From positions 124,001-188,000 of the forward strand of contig CAWFKS010000020.1 of the NCBI GenBank assembly GCA_963816435.1: a stretch of DNA of 64,000 nt. The letters run 5' to 3'. Shown here piece after piece: positions 18,152 through 30,044 of this stretch. Every line of letters begins with the position of its first letter. Within the stretch, counting starts at the first letter, position 1. The position numbers were made by a program, and so were the translations under genes. The DNA is from CAWFKS01 sp963816435. Its GTDB lineage: Bacteria > Pseudomonadota > Alphaproteobacteria > Rhizobiales > Rhizobiaceae. The notes under the pieces are model-generated. The model was given only the letters and a program-made list of their open reading frames with translations. It searched no databases and was not told the origin of the DNA.

Positions 18152-18882
18152 GTGCGTGTGCTTGTGACTCGGCCCGAACCCGGCGCGAGCGCGACCGCCG
18201 AGCGGCTGCGCGAACGCGGCCACGAGGCGGTGAAGCTGCCGCTCACGCAGATCGAGGCGATCGTGCCGGAATGGCGGCCCGACGCGGCGAAATACGACGC
18301 GGTTGCCGCGACCAGCGGCAACGCGCTGCGATCCGCACCGGACGATCTGCTACGGCAATTCACCGGCATCCCGTTCTTCGCGGTCGGCGCGCGCACGGCC
18401 GAAGCGGCGCGCGAGGCCGGGTTTTCCGACGTCCGCGAGGGCGGCGGCACCGCCGATACGCTCGCCGGCGACATTGCCGGCGCCCTGCCGCACGGCAGCC
18501 GCGTGCTCTACCTCGCCGGACGGGTGCGCACCGGCGATCTCGCGGGAGACCTCGCCCGCCGCGGCCTGCAGGTCGACACGCTGGAGACTTACGACACTGT
18601 CGCCGCGGAGATCGACGAGGCCGCATTGGCCCGCGCTGCCGGCGATACCGGCTTCGACGCCGTGCTCGTCCATTCGGCGGAAGGAGCCAGGCGGCTGGCG
18701 GAACTCGCGGGCGCGGCCGAAAAACGCGCCGCTTCTTCGACGGCGCGAGGTTCGTCGCGATTTCCGACCGCGCCGCGCAACCGCTCGAGGCTCTCGCTCG
18801 TTCGTCTTTGGTCGTAGCCGCGCGGCCAAACGAGGATGCAATGCTTTCGCTGCTTGCCGTTCCGGGCCCCCGCGACCGATAG
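18152..18882 (+). CDS. hemD: Uroporphyrinogen-III synthase (frame break)
   Basis: Closes and inverts hydroxymethylbilane to uroporphyrinogen III. The first 190 residues (VLVTRPEPGASATAERL, AATSGNALR, FFAVGARTAEAAREAGF, YLAGRVRTGDL) match HemD. Near 18735, in gaaaaacgcgccgcttcttc, the frame changes. The continuation RFFDGARFVAISDRAAQPL to the C-terminal MLSLLAV ends at 18882 in the next frame. Removing two bases (or adding one) restores a normal protein of about 242 residues. GTG start at 18152, eight bases after hemC. Confidence 0.88.
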
Positions 18883-18988
18883 CGCCCCTTTTTTCGCCGC
18901 GCTTATGTGCTAGTTGAAAGGGACTGTCAGACCTTGGGGTGAAGGGTGCGGAACGGGCCGTGCCGACGCCCCCCAACCGGAGCCCCGC

Positions 18989-20699
18989 ATGGCCAATTCG
19001 CCGAAGTCACGCCATTCGAGGACGCGGAAGGATCCCGTCACGATCGATCTCGATCCCAAGGACGTGTCGAAGACCGCAGTCCGGCTCGCAAGCGGGCGAA
19101 GGCGGGACCTCGAAGGACGCCGGCGGTTCCGCGAAGAAGGCGGACGCGGAAACCGCGGGCACGGCGACGGCCAGCGGCAAGGACGAGAAGACGACGACCG
19201 ACGCCGGCGAAGACGCTGCGTCGGCTTCCGACGCGAAGAAATCCGCCTCGAGGACGAGCGAAAAGACGGGCCGCGAGCAGACGAAGTCCGATCCGGCCGC
19301 GGCCTCGAAACCGGAGACCGGCGGCAAATCGTCCAGCACCTCGAAAACCGGCCCGGATACCGACAAGGGCAAGGCGGCGTCGGCAGGCGCCAGCGGCGCA
19401 GCCGGAGCGAACCCCGCTTCCGCCGACCGGCCCATCCCCTCGGCCTTCGGCCGCGACGCGACGCAGCGCCCCGCTCAGGCGTCCGGCGCAGGCAAGGAAC
19501 AGCCGCGGCGCGGCGGCGGCTTCGGACTGTTCGTGGCCGGCATCGTCGGCGGCGTGATCGCGCTCGCCGGCGCGGGCGGCCTCTACGCGGCCGGCATCAT
19601 CCCGATCGCCGGGGGCGGACAGGACGACAGCGCCGCCATCCAGAGCCTCCAGCAGGACGTGGACACGCTGAAATCCAATCTCGCCGACACCCGCAAGATC
19701 GCCGAGAGCGGCGCCGATTCCTCCGCGCTCCAGGACAGCGTCAACGCCAACCAGACCCGCCTCGACCAGCTTTCCTCGACCGTCGACGGGGTGCAGTCCG
19801 ACGTCGCCGACCTGAAGTCGGCGCTCGCCTCGGGCAATGGCGGCGAGGCACCCGCGCTCGCAGCACTGCAGGACCGCGTGGCCGAACTCGAGACCCGCCT
19901 GCAGTCGCTCGGCGATAATGGCGGCCAGACGGTCGATCTCGGCCCCCTGCAGGACCGCATCTCCGCGCTCGAAAGCAAGGTTTCCGACCTCGCCGGCGCG
20001 GCCGGCCAGGACAGCGGGCTCGCCGACCGCATCGACCAGATCGCGCAGAACCTTCAGTCCGCCGCCGACAAGGCATCCTCGGCCGCCGACAGCGCCAATG
20101 CCGCCTCGCAGGCCGCGCAGGCCAATTCCGGCCGTATCGACAAGCTGGAATCCTCCGTCGCCTCGCTGTCGGACAAGGTCGCGAGCCAGGCGAACCAGCC
20201 GGATGTCGGCCGTGCCATCGCGGCCTCGGCGCTCAAATCGGCGATCGAGAGCGGCGCACCGTTCGCGACCGAGCTCGACACCTACGCCGCACTGTCGCCG
20301 GACGCGCAAGGCCTCGACGAGTTGCGCCAGTGGGCCGACAGCGGCCTTCCGACACGCGCAGCTCTCGCCGCGCAGGCCGACGCCGCCGCCGAGGAGATGA
20401 TCGCCGCCGCCGAACCCGCCAGCCAGGGCGGCGGGTTCTTCCATCGGCTCTTCGCCAGCGCCCAGTCGATGATCAAGGTTCGGCCGGTCGGCGAGGCCGA
20501 GGGCGACGGCGTTCCGGCTATCGCCGCGCGCATCGAGGCGGCGGTCCGCGACGGCGACTACAAGAAGGCCGTCGACGAATACGAGACGCTGCCGGACGGC
20601 CCGAAGGCCGCCGGCAAGGACTTCATCGAAAAGGTGCGCGCCCGCGTGCGCGCCGACGCGCTGGCCAGCAAGCTGCTCGCCGACGCGCTTCGCGCCTGA
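18989..20699 (+). CDS. Mitofilin/Mic60-family inner-membrane protein (frame break near N-terminus)
   Basis: A protein of about 569 residues. An acidic N-terminal region (MANSPKSRHSRTRKD, IDLDPKDVSK) leads into a long Ala/Ser/Lys/Glu-rich disordered stretch. One membrane segment (FGLFVAGIVGGVIALAGAG) follows, then a long coiled coil of roughly 250 residues, and a C-terminal mitofilin signature region ending LADALRA. Alphaproteobacterial Mic60 homologues sit beside hemY in haem operons, as here, and shape inner-membrane folds. The start at 18989 and the body are in different frames. The join is between 19075 and 19115 and needs one base removed. The coiled coil suits protein-protein contacts; the partners are unknown. 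Confidence 0.82.
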
Positions 20700-20716
20700 G
20701 GGGTAAATTCGAGATC

Positions 20717-22518
20717 ATGCTGCGCGTCCTCGTCTTCCTGATCATCGTCTTCGCCCTCGGCGTCGGCTTCGCATGGCTGGCCGAGCGGCCCGGCGACATG
20801 GTGGTCACCTTCAACGGCTACCAGTACGAAGTCTCGCTGATGGTCGCCGCCGTGATCGTCGTCGCCGTCGTCGCGGCGGTGATGATCCTCTGGTGGCTGC
20901 TGAAGAGCATCTGGAACAGCCCCTACACGGTGGCGCGCTATTTCCGCGTGCGCCGCCGCGACCGCGGCTATCAGGCGCTGTCGACCGGGATGATCGCCGC
21001 CGGGCGCGGGCGACGCCGCGCTGGCCCGCAAGAAGAACCGCGAGGCGCAGAAGCTGATCAGCGCCGACCGCGAGCCGCTGATCAACCTGCTCGACGCACA
21101 GGCCTCGCTTCTGGAAGGCGACCACGACGCCGCGCGCGAAAAGTTCGAGGCGATGCTGGAAGACCCGGAGATGCGCCTGCTCGGACTGCGCGGCCTCTAC
21201 CTCGAAGCCGAGCGGCTGGGCGAGCGCGAGGTGGCGCGCCACTATGCCGACCAGGCGGTGGAAGTGGCGCCGCAGCTCGGCTGGGCGGCCGACGCGCTGC
21301 TCGAGCGCCGTTGCGCCGAGGGCGACTGGGATGCCGCACTGAAGCTGCTCGACGCCCAGCAGGCGACCCGGCAGATGGAGCGCGAAACGCTGGCGCGCCG
21401 CCGCGCGGTGGTGCTGACGGCCAAGGCGATCGCCACGCTCGACACCGATCCGGCCGGCTCGCGCGCCGCCGCCGATCGAAGCCAACAGGCTCGCGCCGGA
21501 ACTGGTGCCGGCAGCCGTCGCTGCGGCAAGGGCGCTGTTCCGCCAGAACGAGCTGCGCAAGGGCACCAAGCTTCTGGAGACGATCTGGAAGAAGAACCCG
21601 CATCCCGAGATCGCGGAGATCTACGTCCACGCCCGCCCCGGCGATTCCGTTCTCGACCGGCTGACCCGCGCCCGCAGGCTTCAGTCGATCAAGCAGAACC
21701 ACCCCGAATCCGCCTTCGCCGTCGCCCGCGCGTCGCTCGACGCCGGCGAATACAAGGAGGCGCGCGAGGCAGCCGAGCAGGTGATCCGGCAGGAGCCGCG
21801 CGAGGGCGCCTACCTGCTGATGGCCGACATCGAGGAAGCCGAGACCGGCGACCAGGGCAGGCTGCGCCACTGGCTCGGCAAGGCGGTCAAGGCGCCGCGC
21901 GATCCCGCCTGGGTGGCCGACGGCTACGTCTCGGAGCACTGGGCGCCGGTCTCGCCGGTGACCGGCCGCCTCGACGCCTTCGAATGGCGCGCCCCGGTCG
22001 AGCGGCTGGGCGAACTGATCGAACAGGAGGACGAGCTTCCCGAACTGCCGCCGCCACCTGCTGCCGCGCCCGTCGTTCCCGAGCCGGCGCAGAAGGCCGC
22101 CGAGAAGCAGGCGATGGAAGAGGTCGTGGAGGCGCAGACGCTGCCGGTGCGCGAGCCGGAGCCGAAGCCGGCCCAGCCCGCCGAGGTCGCCGCCGCCGCA
22201 AAGGCCATGGAGCCGCCCGAGCAGCCGGTCGCGCCGGTGGAAAAGCCCGCGCAGGCAGTGCCGGCGAAGGAAGTCAGGCCGGAACTGAAGCCGGCCCCGA
22301 AAGCCGAACCGCGCCCCGAACCGGTGAAGAAGCCCGAGGTCAAGGCCGAGCCTGCGAAGAAGCCCGCCGCCGCGGGTTCGGTGCCCGTCGATCCGAAGCC
22401 GGCCCGCCAGGACCGCGCGACGGAAGCGCCGCGCCGCCCGCCCGACGATCCGGGACCGGATGGCGACTCCGACGACGGCAAGGAGCCGGCCCAGGCAGGG
22501 CGGTTCAAGCTGTTCTAG
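20717..22518 (+). CDS. hemY: HemY-type protein (two frame breaks)
   Basis: A membrane-anchored TPR protein of the HemY N-terminal domain family, encoded beside haem genes but without a settled enzyme activity. Two membrane helices occupy about residues 1-65 (VLVFLIIVFALGVGFAWLA; VAAVIVVAVVAAVMILWWLL). TPR-like helices follow to about residue 430, then a Pro/Ala/Lys/Glu-rich tail of some 150 residues. Frame breaks: near 21003 (gccgccgggcgcggg, one G too many before GDAALARKKNREAQ) and near 21475 (gccgccgccgatcgaag, one G too many before IEANRLAPEL). Corrected length is about 599 residues. The gene follows Mic60 with 17 bp between them. Confidence 0.88.
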
Positions 22519-22623
22519 CCGTCCGGGCCGCTGCCCAGTGTCGCAGTGGCGGCCGCGTGGCCGCGCGCTAGTTTCACACCCATGGCCGGCTCACGGCCAA
22601 AGACCGCAACCGGAAGAAGCCAC

Positions 22624-23109
22624 ATGCTCGACCGCATACTCGTGTTCCTGCGGGACCTGCCCGGCGGCGCCGGCGCCGGGCGCAGCAGGTCGTCCGACGA
22701 CGATCCGCGCGTCGCCGCCGCCGCGCTTCTCTTTCACGTCATGGATGCAGACGGGGTGCGGGACAAGGTCGAGCGGGAGCGTCTGGAGAAGGTACTGTCG
22801 GAGGCCTACGGCATTGGCGGCGACGATCTGGAGGAACTGGTCGAGGCCGGCGAGCAGGCCGACCAGGAGGCCGTCGACCTCTACGCCTTCACCAGCGTGC
22901 TGATGCGGCATCTGGACCACGAGGCGCGCGTCGATTTCATCGAGATCATGTGGGAGATCGTGCTCGCCGACGGCGAGATCCACGAGCTCGAGGACAATAT
23001 CGTGTGGCGCGTCGCCGAGCTGCTCGGCATCGACAGCCGCGATCGCGTCAACGCCCGCCATCGGGTGCAGGCGCGCATGGCGGACGCCGGCGACAGCGCC
23101 CGCGAATAG
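22624..23109 (+). CDS. TerB-like domain protein
   Basis: A 161-residue soluble, strongly acidic helical protein of the TerB/tellurite-resistance superfamily. Acidic EIMWEIVLADGEIHELED is the typical metal-binding helix pair, and ALLFHVMDADG is the matching N-terminal one. Family members bind divalent metals, but no tellurite-resistance genes (terC, terD) are nearby, so resistance should not be inferred. GGAAGAAG precedes the ATG at 22624. It is 105 bp after hemY and may be read from the same transcript. Confidence 0.86.
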   Translation: MLDRILVFLRDLPGGAGAGRSRSSDDDPRVAAAALLFHVMDADGVRDKVERERLEKVLSEAYGIGGDDLEELVEAGEQADQEAVDLYAFTSVLMRHLDHEARVDFIEIMWEIVLADGEIHELEDNIVWRVAELLGIDSRDRVNARHRVQARMADAGDSARE

Positions 23110-23132
23110 CGCGACTGCGGGAAGAGTGGAAC

Positions 23133-24371
23133 TTAGACCCTGCCGCTGAGATGCCTGGTGCGGCGCAACTGCGGGAACATCCACGCCCACAGTCCGGCGA
23201 CAGCGACGGCGCCGATGCCGCCGAACACCACGGCCGGAACCGTCCCGATGAACGCTGCCATCGTGCCGGCGCGGAACTCGCCGAGTTCGTTCGAGGCGCC
23301 GATGAAGACCATGTTGACGGCGTTGACGCGGCCGCGCAACCGGTCGGGCGTCCATAGCTGGATCAGCGTCTCGCGCACATAGACGCTGAACATGTCGGCC
23401 CCGCCCATGAACGCCAGCGCGGCGATCGACAGCCACGGGATCGTCGATACGCCGAACAGCACGGTAAAGACGCCGAACAGGCCGACGAAGAAGAACATGA
23501 TGAGGCCGGCGTGGTCGCGGATCGGGTGTCCGGCCAGCCACACGGCAACGCAGATCGCGCCCATGCCGGGTGCGGCGCGCAGCAGCCCCAGACCCCACGG
23601 TCCGAGTTCGAGGATGTCGCGCGCATAGACCGGCAGCAGCGCGGTGGCGCCGCCGAGCAGCACGGCGAACAGGTCTAGCGAGATCGCGCCGAGCACGATC
23701 TTCTCGCGCCAGATGTAGCGGAAGCCGGCGAACAGGGAATCGAGCGACGGCCGCTCCGTCTCGGTGCGCTGCGGCGGCTTCGGGATCGAGAAGGCGAGAA
23801 GTGCGGCGCCCGTCATCATCACCGCGGCGGTTGCGTAGGCGGCTTCCGGCGACACGCCGTAGAGCAGGCCGCCGGCGACCGGGCCGACGATCGTCGCGGT
23901 CTGCCAGGCCGACGAATTCCAGGCGATGGCGTTGGCGAAATCTTCCGGCGGCACGAGGTTGGCGACCAGCGACGAGGAGGCAGGCGCGAAGAAGGCGCGG
24001 GCAAGCCCGAACACCGCCAGCAGCACGAAGATCGGGCCGGGGCCCGCCAGCCCGCGCAGCGTCAGCACGACCAGCGTCAGCGCGCACAGCGCTTCAAGGC
24101 CGCTGGCCAGCCCCATGATGAGGCGCCGGCCGAACCGGTCGGCGACCGCGCCGGTCACCAGCACCAGGATCAGCGACGGCGCGAACTGGATGATGCCGAC
24201 CAGCCCGAGGTCGAACGGATCGCGCGTCAGATCGTAGATCTGCCAGCCCACGGCGACCGAGACGATCTGCGTGGCGAAGGTCGTCAGGAAGCGCCCGATC
24301 CAGTAGCGGGCGAAGGCTCCATGGCGGAAAGCGGCGTAGCGGTTTTCGACGGGCTGGGACGGTTCGGACAA
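23133..24371 (-). CDS. MFS exporter, EntS-like
   Basis: A 412-residue major-facilitator protein of the MFS_3 (enterobactin exporter EntS) group, with about twelve membrane segments and the motif ADRFGRRLIMG between TM2 and TM3. An N-terminal motif FARYWIGRFLTTFATQIVSVAVGWQIYDLT is characteristic. No siderophore or drug genes flank it, so the substrate is unknown. It is monocistronic, with the tRNA-Ala gene upstream on the same strand. Confidence 0.88.
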   Translation of the reverse strand: MSEPSQPVENRYAAFRHGAFARYWIGRFLTTFATQIVSVAVGWQIYDLTRDPFDLGLVGIIQFAPSLILVLVTGAVADRFGRRLIMGLASGLEALCALTLVVLTLRGLAGPGPIFVLLAVFGLARAFFAPASSSLVANLVPPEDFANAIAWNSSAWQTATIVGPVAGGLLYGVSPEAAYATAAVMMTGAALLAFSIPKPPQRTETERPSLDSLFAGFRYIWREKIVLGAISLDLFAVLLGGATALLPVYARDILELGPWGLGLLRAAPGMGAICVAVWLAGHPIRDHAGLIMFFFVGLFGVFTVLFGVSTIPWLSIAALAFMGGADMFSVYVRETLIQLWTPDRLRGRVNAVNMVFIGASNELGEFRAGTMAAFIGTVPAVVFGGIGAVAVAGLWAWMFPQLRRTRHLSGRV

Positions 24372-24485
24372 TGCGGTGAGGCTCTTGGGCGGGCAGCGGG
24401 GAACCCGCCGTTTAGCCCATCACGCGGCGTCATGCGCGCCTAAAACGCGCTCTGGCCCAACGAATTTTGATGAGGAAATCCCGGC

Positions 24486-24561
24486 TGGTGGAGCTGAGGG
24501 GAATCGAACCCCTGACCTCATCATTGCGAACGATGCGCTCTCCCAACTGAGCTACAGCCCC
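24486..24561 (-). tRNA. tRNA-Ala (anticodon CGC)
   Basis: A 76-nt cloverleaf read on the minus strand: acceptor GGGGCTG pairs with CAGCTCC through a G3-U70 wobble, the alanine identity element. D-arm GCTC/GAGC, anticodon stem CATCG/TGATG with loop TTCGCAA (anticodon CGC, reading GCG), T-arm AGGGG-TTCGATT-CCCCT, and an encoded CCA end. Confidence 0.97.
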
Positions 24562-24579
24562 GTCCAGCGGATGCCGCGC

Positions 24580-24608
24580 ATATATTGACCCGCCGGCCTC
24601 ACTGTCAA
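24580..24608 (-). promoter_or_regulatory. Sigma-70 promoter of tRNA-Ala
   Basis: On the minus strand TTGACA (24603-24608) is followed by a 17-bp spacer and ATATAT (24580-24585), about 18 bp before the tRNA 5' end. A perfect -35 with the right spacing is unusual in this GC-rich window and supports a strong housekeeping promoter. Confidence 0.7.
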
Positions 24609-24835
24609 GCAGATCGCACCGTCGCGAACGGCTCACGGCGCGGTGCGGCGCCGCAGCCGGGGCCGCGCACTTGCCGCAACCGGCCTCAATGGCTACATGA
24701 GGGCCGCTTTCCGCAGCATTTTGCGGCGCGGCGGACACCGGCCGCGTTGCACGAATGCGGCAAGTTCAGTTAGTTGCGCATGATCCGGCGCGAAAGCCGG
24801 CTGCAATGTTCGGGATCACGCGCCAGGAGGCAGGC

Positions 24836-25126
24836 ATGCTCGCTCTCATCCAGACCATCGTTCTGGCGCTCGACATCTACTGGTGGCTGATCATCCTGTC
24901 GGCCATCTTCTCGTGGCTCTACGCCTTCAACGTGGTCAACCCGCGCAACCAGTTCGTGGGCACGGTGGGAACCATGCTCTATCGGGTCACCGACCCGGCG
25001 CTGCGGCCGATTCGCCGCGTGCTGCCCGACCTCGGCGGCATCGACATCTCGCCGATCATCCTGCTTCTCATCATCTTCTTCATCCGCCAGTTCCTGCTGA
25101 CCACGGTGGCCCCCGCCATACTGTGA
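24836..25126 (+). CDS. YggT family membrane protein
   Basis: A 96-residue protein with two YggT hydrophobic segments around the conserved VVNPRNQFVGTV and VTDPALRPIRRVLPDLGGIDISPI. Family members occur next to yggU/yggS and division genes and have been linked to osmotic tolerance and cell division, but the mechanism is unknown. A perfect AGGAGG stands five bases before the ATG at 24836. yggU follows after 10 bp. Confidence 0.92.
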   Translation: MLALIQTIVLALDIYWWLIILSAIFSWLYAFNVVNPRNQFVGTVGTMLYRVTDPALRPIRRVLPDLGGIDISPIILLLIIFFIRQFLLTTVAPAIL

Positions 25127-25136
25127 CGGCCGAACG

Positions 25137-25460
25137 ATGCCGGGCTTCTGGCGCGAGACGGCCGACGGCGCCGAGATCTTCGTCCGGCTGACGCCGCGTG
25201 CCGCTTCCGACCGGCTCTCAGGCATCGGCGAAACCGCCGACGGCAAGATCCACCTGAAGGCGCAGGTGCGCGCGGTGCCGGAAAAGGGCGCGGCCAACGC
25301 CGCCCTCGAAAAGCTGGTGGCCAAGCGACTGGGCGTGCCGAAGGGCGCGGTCTCCGTCGTATCCGGCCAGACTTCGCGCCTGAAGACGCTGCGCATCGTC
25401 GGCCGAACGATCGAGCCTCATCTCGCGCTTCTGGCGCGCATCGCGACCGAAGCCGAATAG
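25137..25460 (+). CDS. YggU/DUF167 family protein
   Basis: A 107-residue DUF167 protein of unknown function, carrying the hallmark VRLTPRAASDRLSGI and AQVRAVPEKGAANAALEKLVAKRLGVPKGAVSVVSGQTSRLKTL. It is 10 bp after yggT, the usual order, suggesting one operon. Confidence 0.92.
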   Translation: MPGFWRETADGAEIFVRLTPRAASDRLSGIGETADGKIHLKAQVRAVPEKGAANAALEKLVAKRLGVPKGAVSVVSGQTSRLKTLRIVGRTIEPHLALLARIATEAE

Positions 25461-25515
25461 GCAATCGGCGGCGGCGCGGCTATCATCCCCGGCGTTCACC
25501 GGGGGAGAAACCGTC

Positions 25516-26136
25516 ATGCGCCACCTCGTGCTGTCCGCCGCGCTTTTCGGCCTGCTTGCCGGCACTGGCCATGGCGCCGGCCGGCCGCCGGGCGAGATCA
25601 GCAGCGTCTACACCGATTTCGAAGTCGACAAGGCCTGCACCAAGTTCTCCGCCTCCGAAGACGGCGAAGGCGACTGGGCGGATTTCGTGTGCGACGGCTG
25701 GCGCGGCTATCCGGTGTTCCTCTACTACGCCGATCTTCGCGAGGCGCTGTTCTACGGCTTCCCGCCGGCCGGCGACCTGGCACCCGCCTGGGAGAGCTTC
25801 AGTGCCTTCAATTCCAGCGGCACGAAGATCGAATGGCGGCTGGAGACCAACGGCGAGATCGTCATCCCCTTCGCCACGATCCACCGCTGGTTCGTCTCCG
25901 ATCCGGAGGACGCCGAAAAGCAGACACAGGTTCTGGTCGTCGAGAAGGTCGGGCAGCCGCACGAGCGCGACGGCTGCGTCGTCGGCTACGTGGTGGCAAC
26001 GGGCAATTCAGACGCCAACGAGAAGGCGCGCCGCATAGCCGACCAAAAGGCGCGGGACTTCGCCTGCGGCAGCGACGAGCCGGCAATCGAGGCGGGAAGC
26101 GTTCCGCTGCCGCCCGTCACCCGCTACGAGAACTGA
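25516..26136 (+). CDS. Conserved secreted protein of unknown function
   Basis: A 206-residue protein with a signal peptide (MRHLVLSAALFGLLAGTGHGAG, cut near residue 20). The mature part contains four cysteines (KACTKF, DFVCDGWRGY, RDGCVVGYV, DFACGSD) that could form two disulfides. I recognise no named domain; it looks like a small periplasmic family of rhizobia. GGGGGAG precedes the ATG. Its product may have an SH3-like or inhibitor fold, but that is a guess. Confidence 0.75.
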   Translation: MRHLVLSAALFGLLAGTGHGAGRPPGEISSVYTDFEVDKACTKFSASEDGEGDWADFVCDGWRGYPVFLYYADLREALFYGFPPAGDLAPAWESFSAFNSSGTKIEWRLETNGEIVIPFATIHRWFVSDPEDAEKQTQVLVVEKVGQPHERDGCVVGYVVATGNSDANEKARRIADQKARDFACGSDEPAIEAGSVPLPPVTRYEN

Positions 26137-26177
26137 GCCGTCGCGCGCCAGGCGCGCGTCCTCAGCGACCCCGCCGC

Positions 26178-26450
26178 TCAGTGCAGCACGATCTCGCCGT
26201 CGACCTTGCGCCACTCGTTCGGCGCGATCAGGCGCTGGTGGGTGTAGTTCACCGAATGCAGCGCACCCTCGAGCCTGTCCTTCCAGAAGTCGAGGAAGCC
26301 GTAGAGCTTCGGAAACTTCGGCGCCAGGTCGTAATGCTGCCAGATGAAGGTCTGCAGCAGGTGCGGATGGTCCGGCATGTGATAGAGAATCTGCGCGGTG
26401 GTCAGGCCGTAGCCCTTGAGCATCAGTTCGGTCTCGGCATGGCTTTGCAT
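26178..26450 (-). CDS. usg: Usg family protein
   Basis: A 90-residue protein matching the alphaproteobacterial Usg family (LMLKGYGLTTAQILYHMPDHPHLLQTFIWQHYDLAPKFPKL, tail WRKVDGEIVLH). The name comes from its position upstream of trpF in Caulobacter. Here it stands alone between a secreted protein and acs, so its role is unknown. Convergent with the gene before it. Confidence 0.85.
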   Translation of the reverse strand: MQSHAETELMLKGYGLTTAQILYHMPDHPHLLQTFIWQHYDLAPKFPKLYGFLDFWKDRLEGALHSVNYTHQRLIAPNEWRKVDGEIVLH

Positions 26451-26726
26451 GCTGTCGTTCCCCTTTGCGATTCACTCCTCCTGGAAGGAGTTTGCATCAA
26501 CAAACGTCGTCCGTCCACCGCCGGTTCCGCATTTTGTTCAATGAAATCAGGATGTTGGCAGCCACGCTCGGGGAGTGCTGACAACCGGCATCTGTCCCTG
26601 CGTCACGCGGTCGCCGGCCCACAAGGTCTAATGTTGTGTGCAAACCCGTAATGTTAATAATGCGGGCCGAAACGGGAGGCCCCGGCCGGATGTCTCATTC
26701 CGGTAGCATCGAGTTGGAGGAGAAGC

Positions 26727-28682
<1,956 letters not shown>

Positions 28683-28692
28683 CGACTGTCAG

Positions 28693-28730
28693 GGCAGCGC
28701 CGCGCCGACATCGTCAAGGCCGGCGCTGCC
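28693..28730. terminator. Hairpin between convergent acs and ppa
   Basis: GGCAGCGCCG (28693-28702) pairs perfectly with CGGCGCTGCC (28721-28730) over an 18-base loop, just after the acs stop. There is no T-run; it could end both convergent transcripts. Confidence 0.5.
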
Positions 28731-28782
28731 TTCATCCGCTCCCGGTTGCGGGCTGGCGATCTTGGGGCGGAGCCCCTCGCCC

Positions 28783-29314
28783 TCAGCCCTTCCTGGCGCG
28801 CTCGATGGCTTCGGCGATCATCCGGCGCGCGGCCGCCGCGTCGCCCCAGTCGCCGAGCCGCACCCACTTGCCGGGCTCCAGATCCTTGTAATGCTCGAAG
28901 AAGTGCCTGATCTGGTCGAGCGTGATGTCGGGCAGGTCGGAATAGTCCTCCACGCCCTCGTAGCGCTTGGTGAGATGGGGCGACGGCACGGCGATGATCT
29001 TCTCGTCGAGTCCGGAATTGTCTTCCATCGTCAAGACGCCGATCGGACGCACGTTGATGACGCAGCCGGGCACCAGCTCGCGCGTGTTGCAGATCAAGCA
29101 CGTCGATGGGGTCGCCGTCCTCCGACAGCGTGTGCGGCACGAAGCCGTAATTGCCGGGGTAGCGCATCGGCGTGTAGAGGAAGCGGTCGACGACGAGCGT
29201 GCCGGCCTCCTTGTCCAGCTCGTATTTGATCGGCTGGCCGCCGGCGGGCACCTCGACGATGACGTTGACGTCGTCGGGCGGGTTGTTGCCGATGGCGATG
29301 GCATCGATGCGCAT
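28783..29314 (-). CDS. ppa: Inorganic pyrophosphatase (one-base frame break)
   Basis: Family I soluble pyrophosphatase, 176 residues after correction, essential for pulling biosynthetic reactions. The N-terminal part shows NVIVEVPAGGQPIKYELDK, RYPGNYGFVPHT and DGDPIDVL, which contributes Mg-binding Asp residues. The rest (ICNTRELVPGCVINVRPIG, KIIAVP, FFEHYKDLEPGKWV) lies in the next frame. The break is near 29096: GTGCTTGATCTG minus one T restores DVLICN. Indel error is likely because the gene is essential. Confidence 0.9.
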
Positions 29315-29432
29315 GGCGAAGAAATCCGGTTGGGGTTGCGGGCTTCCCTAGCCGAACCGCGCTCATACCGCAATGCAGCAAAGACGACGGCGTATGCCCG
29401 CGCGGGTCAGCCGTGCCGACGCTGTCGGGCGG

Positions 29433-29939
29433 TCAGTCCCAGACGAAGGCGACCTTCTTGAGCGCCTTCTGGTCGAACACCTCGACACCCTCGGCGACGT
29501 CGCGGCCGCCGAGCCCTTGGTAGAAGGACAGCGCACCGGTGTTGTCCTCGAGCGCCCAGACCACCAAGCCACCAAGGCCGTGCGCGCGAAGCTTGTCGCG
29601 GGCCGCGCCGAACAGCCGGCTGCCGAGCCCGATGCCCTGGCATTCGGGGCGCAGGTAGAGCTCGTAGATTTCGCCCTGCTGCGGCAGTTCGCGCGCCCGG
29701 TTGCGGCCGAGCGTGGCATAGCCGGCGACCTCGCCGCCCATCTCCGCGACCAGCACGGTGGCGGACCTGCGTATGGCGCCCGCCCACCATTTCGGCCCGC
29801 GCCGGCCGATCATCGCATTGAGCGCGCGATGCGGGATGATGCCGGCATAGGCGCCGCGCCATGCTTCGAGGTGGACGTCGGCGATCGCATCGGCGTCCCG
29901 CTGCACCGCACGGCGAATGTCGATGGTCAGCGTATTCAT
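29433..29939 (-). CDS. GNAT-family N-acetyltransferase
   Basis: A 168-residue GNAT protein. The acetyl-CoA site is ECQGIGLGSRLFGAARDKLRAHG, and ALEDNTGALSFYQGLGGR is the usual C-terminal motif. It begins IRRAVQRDADAIADVHLEAWRGAYAGIIP, common to uncharacterised acetyltransferases. The substrate is unknown. Upstream of it lies a 105-bp gap and then the TPM gene on the same strand. Confidence 0.88.
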   Translation of the reverse strand: MNTLTIDIRRAVQRDADAIADVHLEAWRGAYAGIIPHRALNAMIGRRGPKWWAGAIRRSATVLVAEMGGEVAGYATLGRNRARELPQQGEIYELYLRPECQGIGLGSRLFGAARDKLRAHGLGGLVVWALEDNTGALSFYQGLGGRDVAEGVEVFDQKALKKVAFVWD

Positions 29940-30044
29940 GGTTTGTTAACCATACGCGCAGCCGCGCGCTTGGCGCAAGCGCGTTGACGCGCCCTTTCCG
30001 CCACTTTCCAGGAGGGGCAAATCCGCTCGCGCGGCCGCCGGCAA

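Noticed and set aside
22624..23109. Tellurite-resistance gene
   Set aside because: Only a TerB-like fold is present, with no terC/terD/terE nearby.
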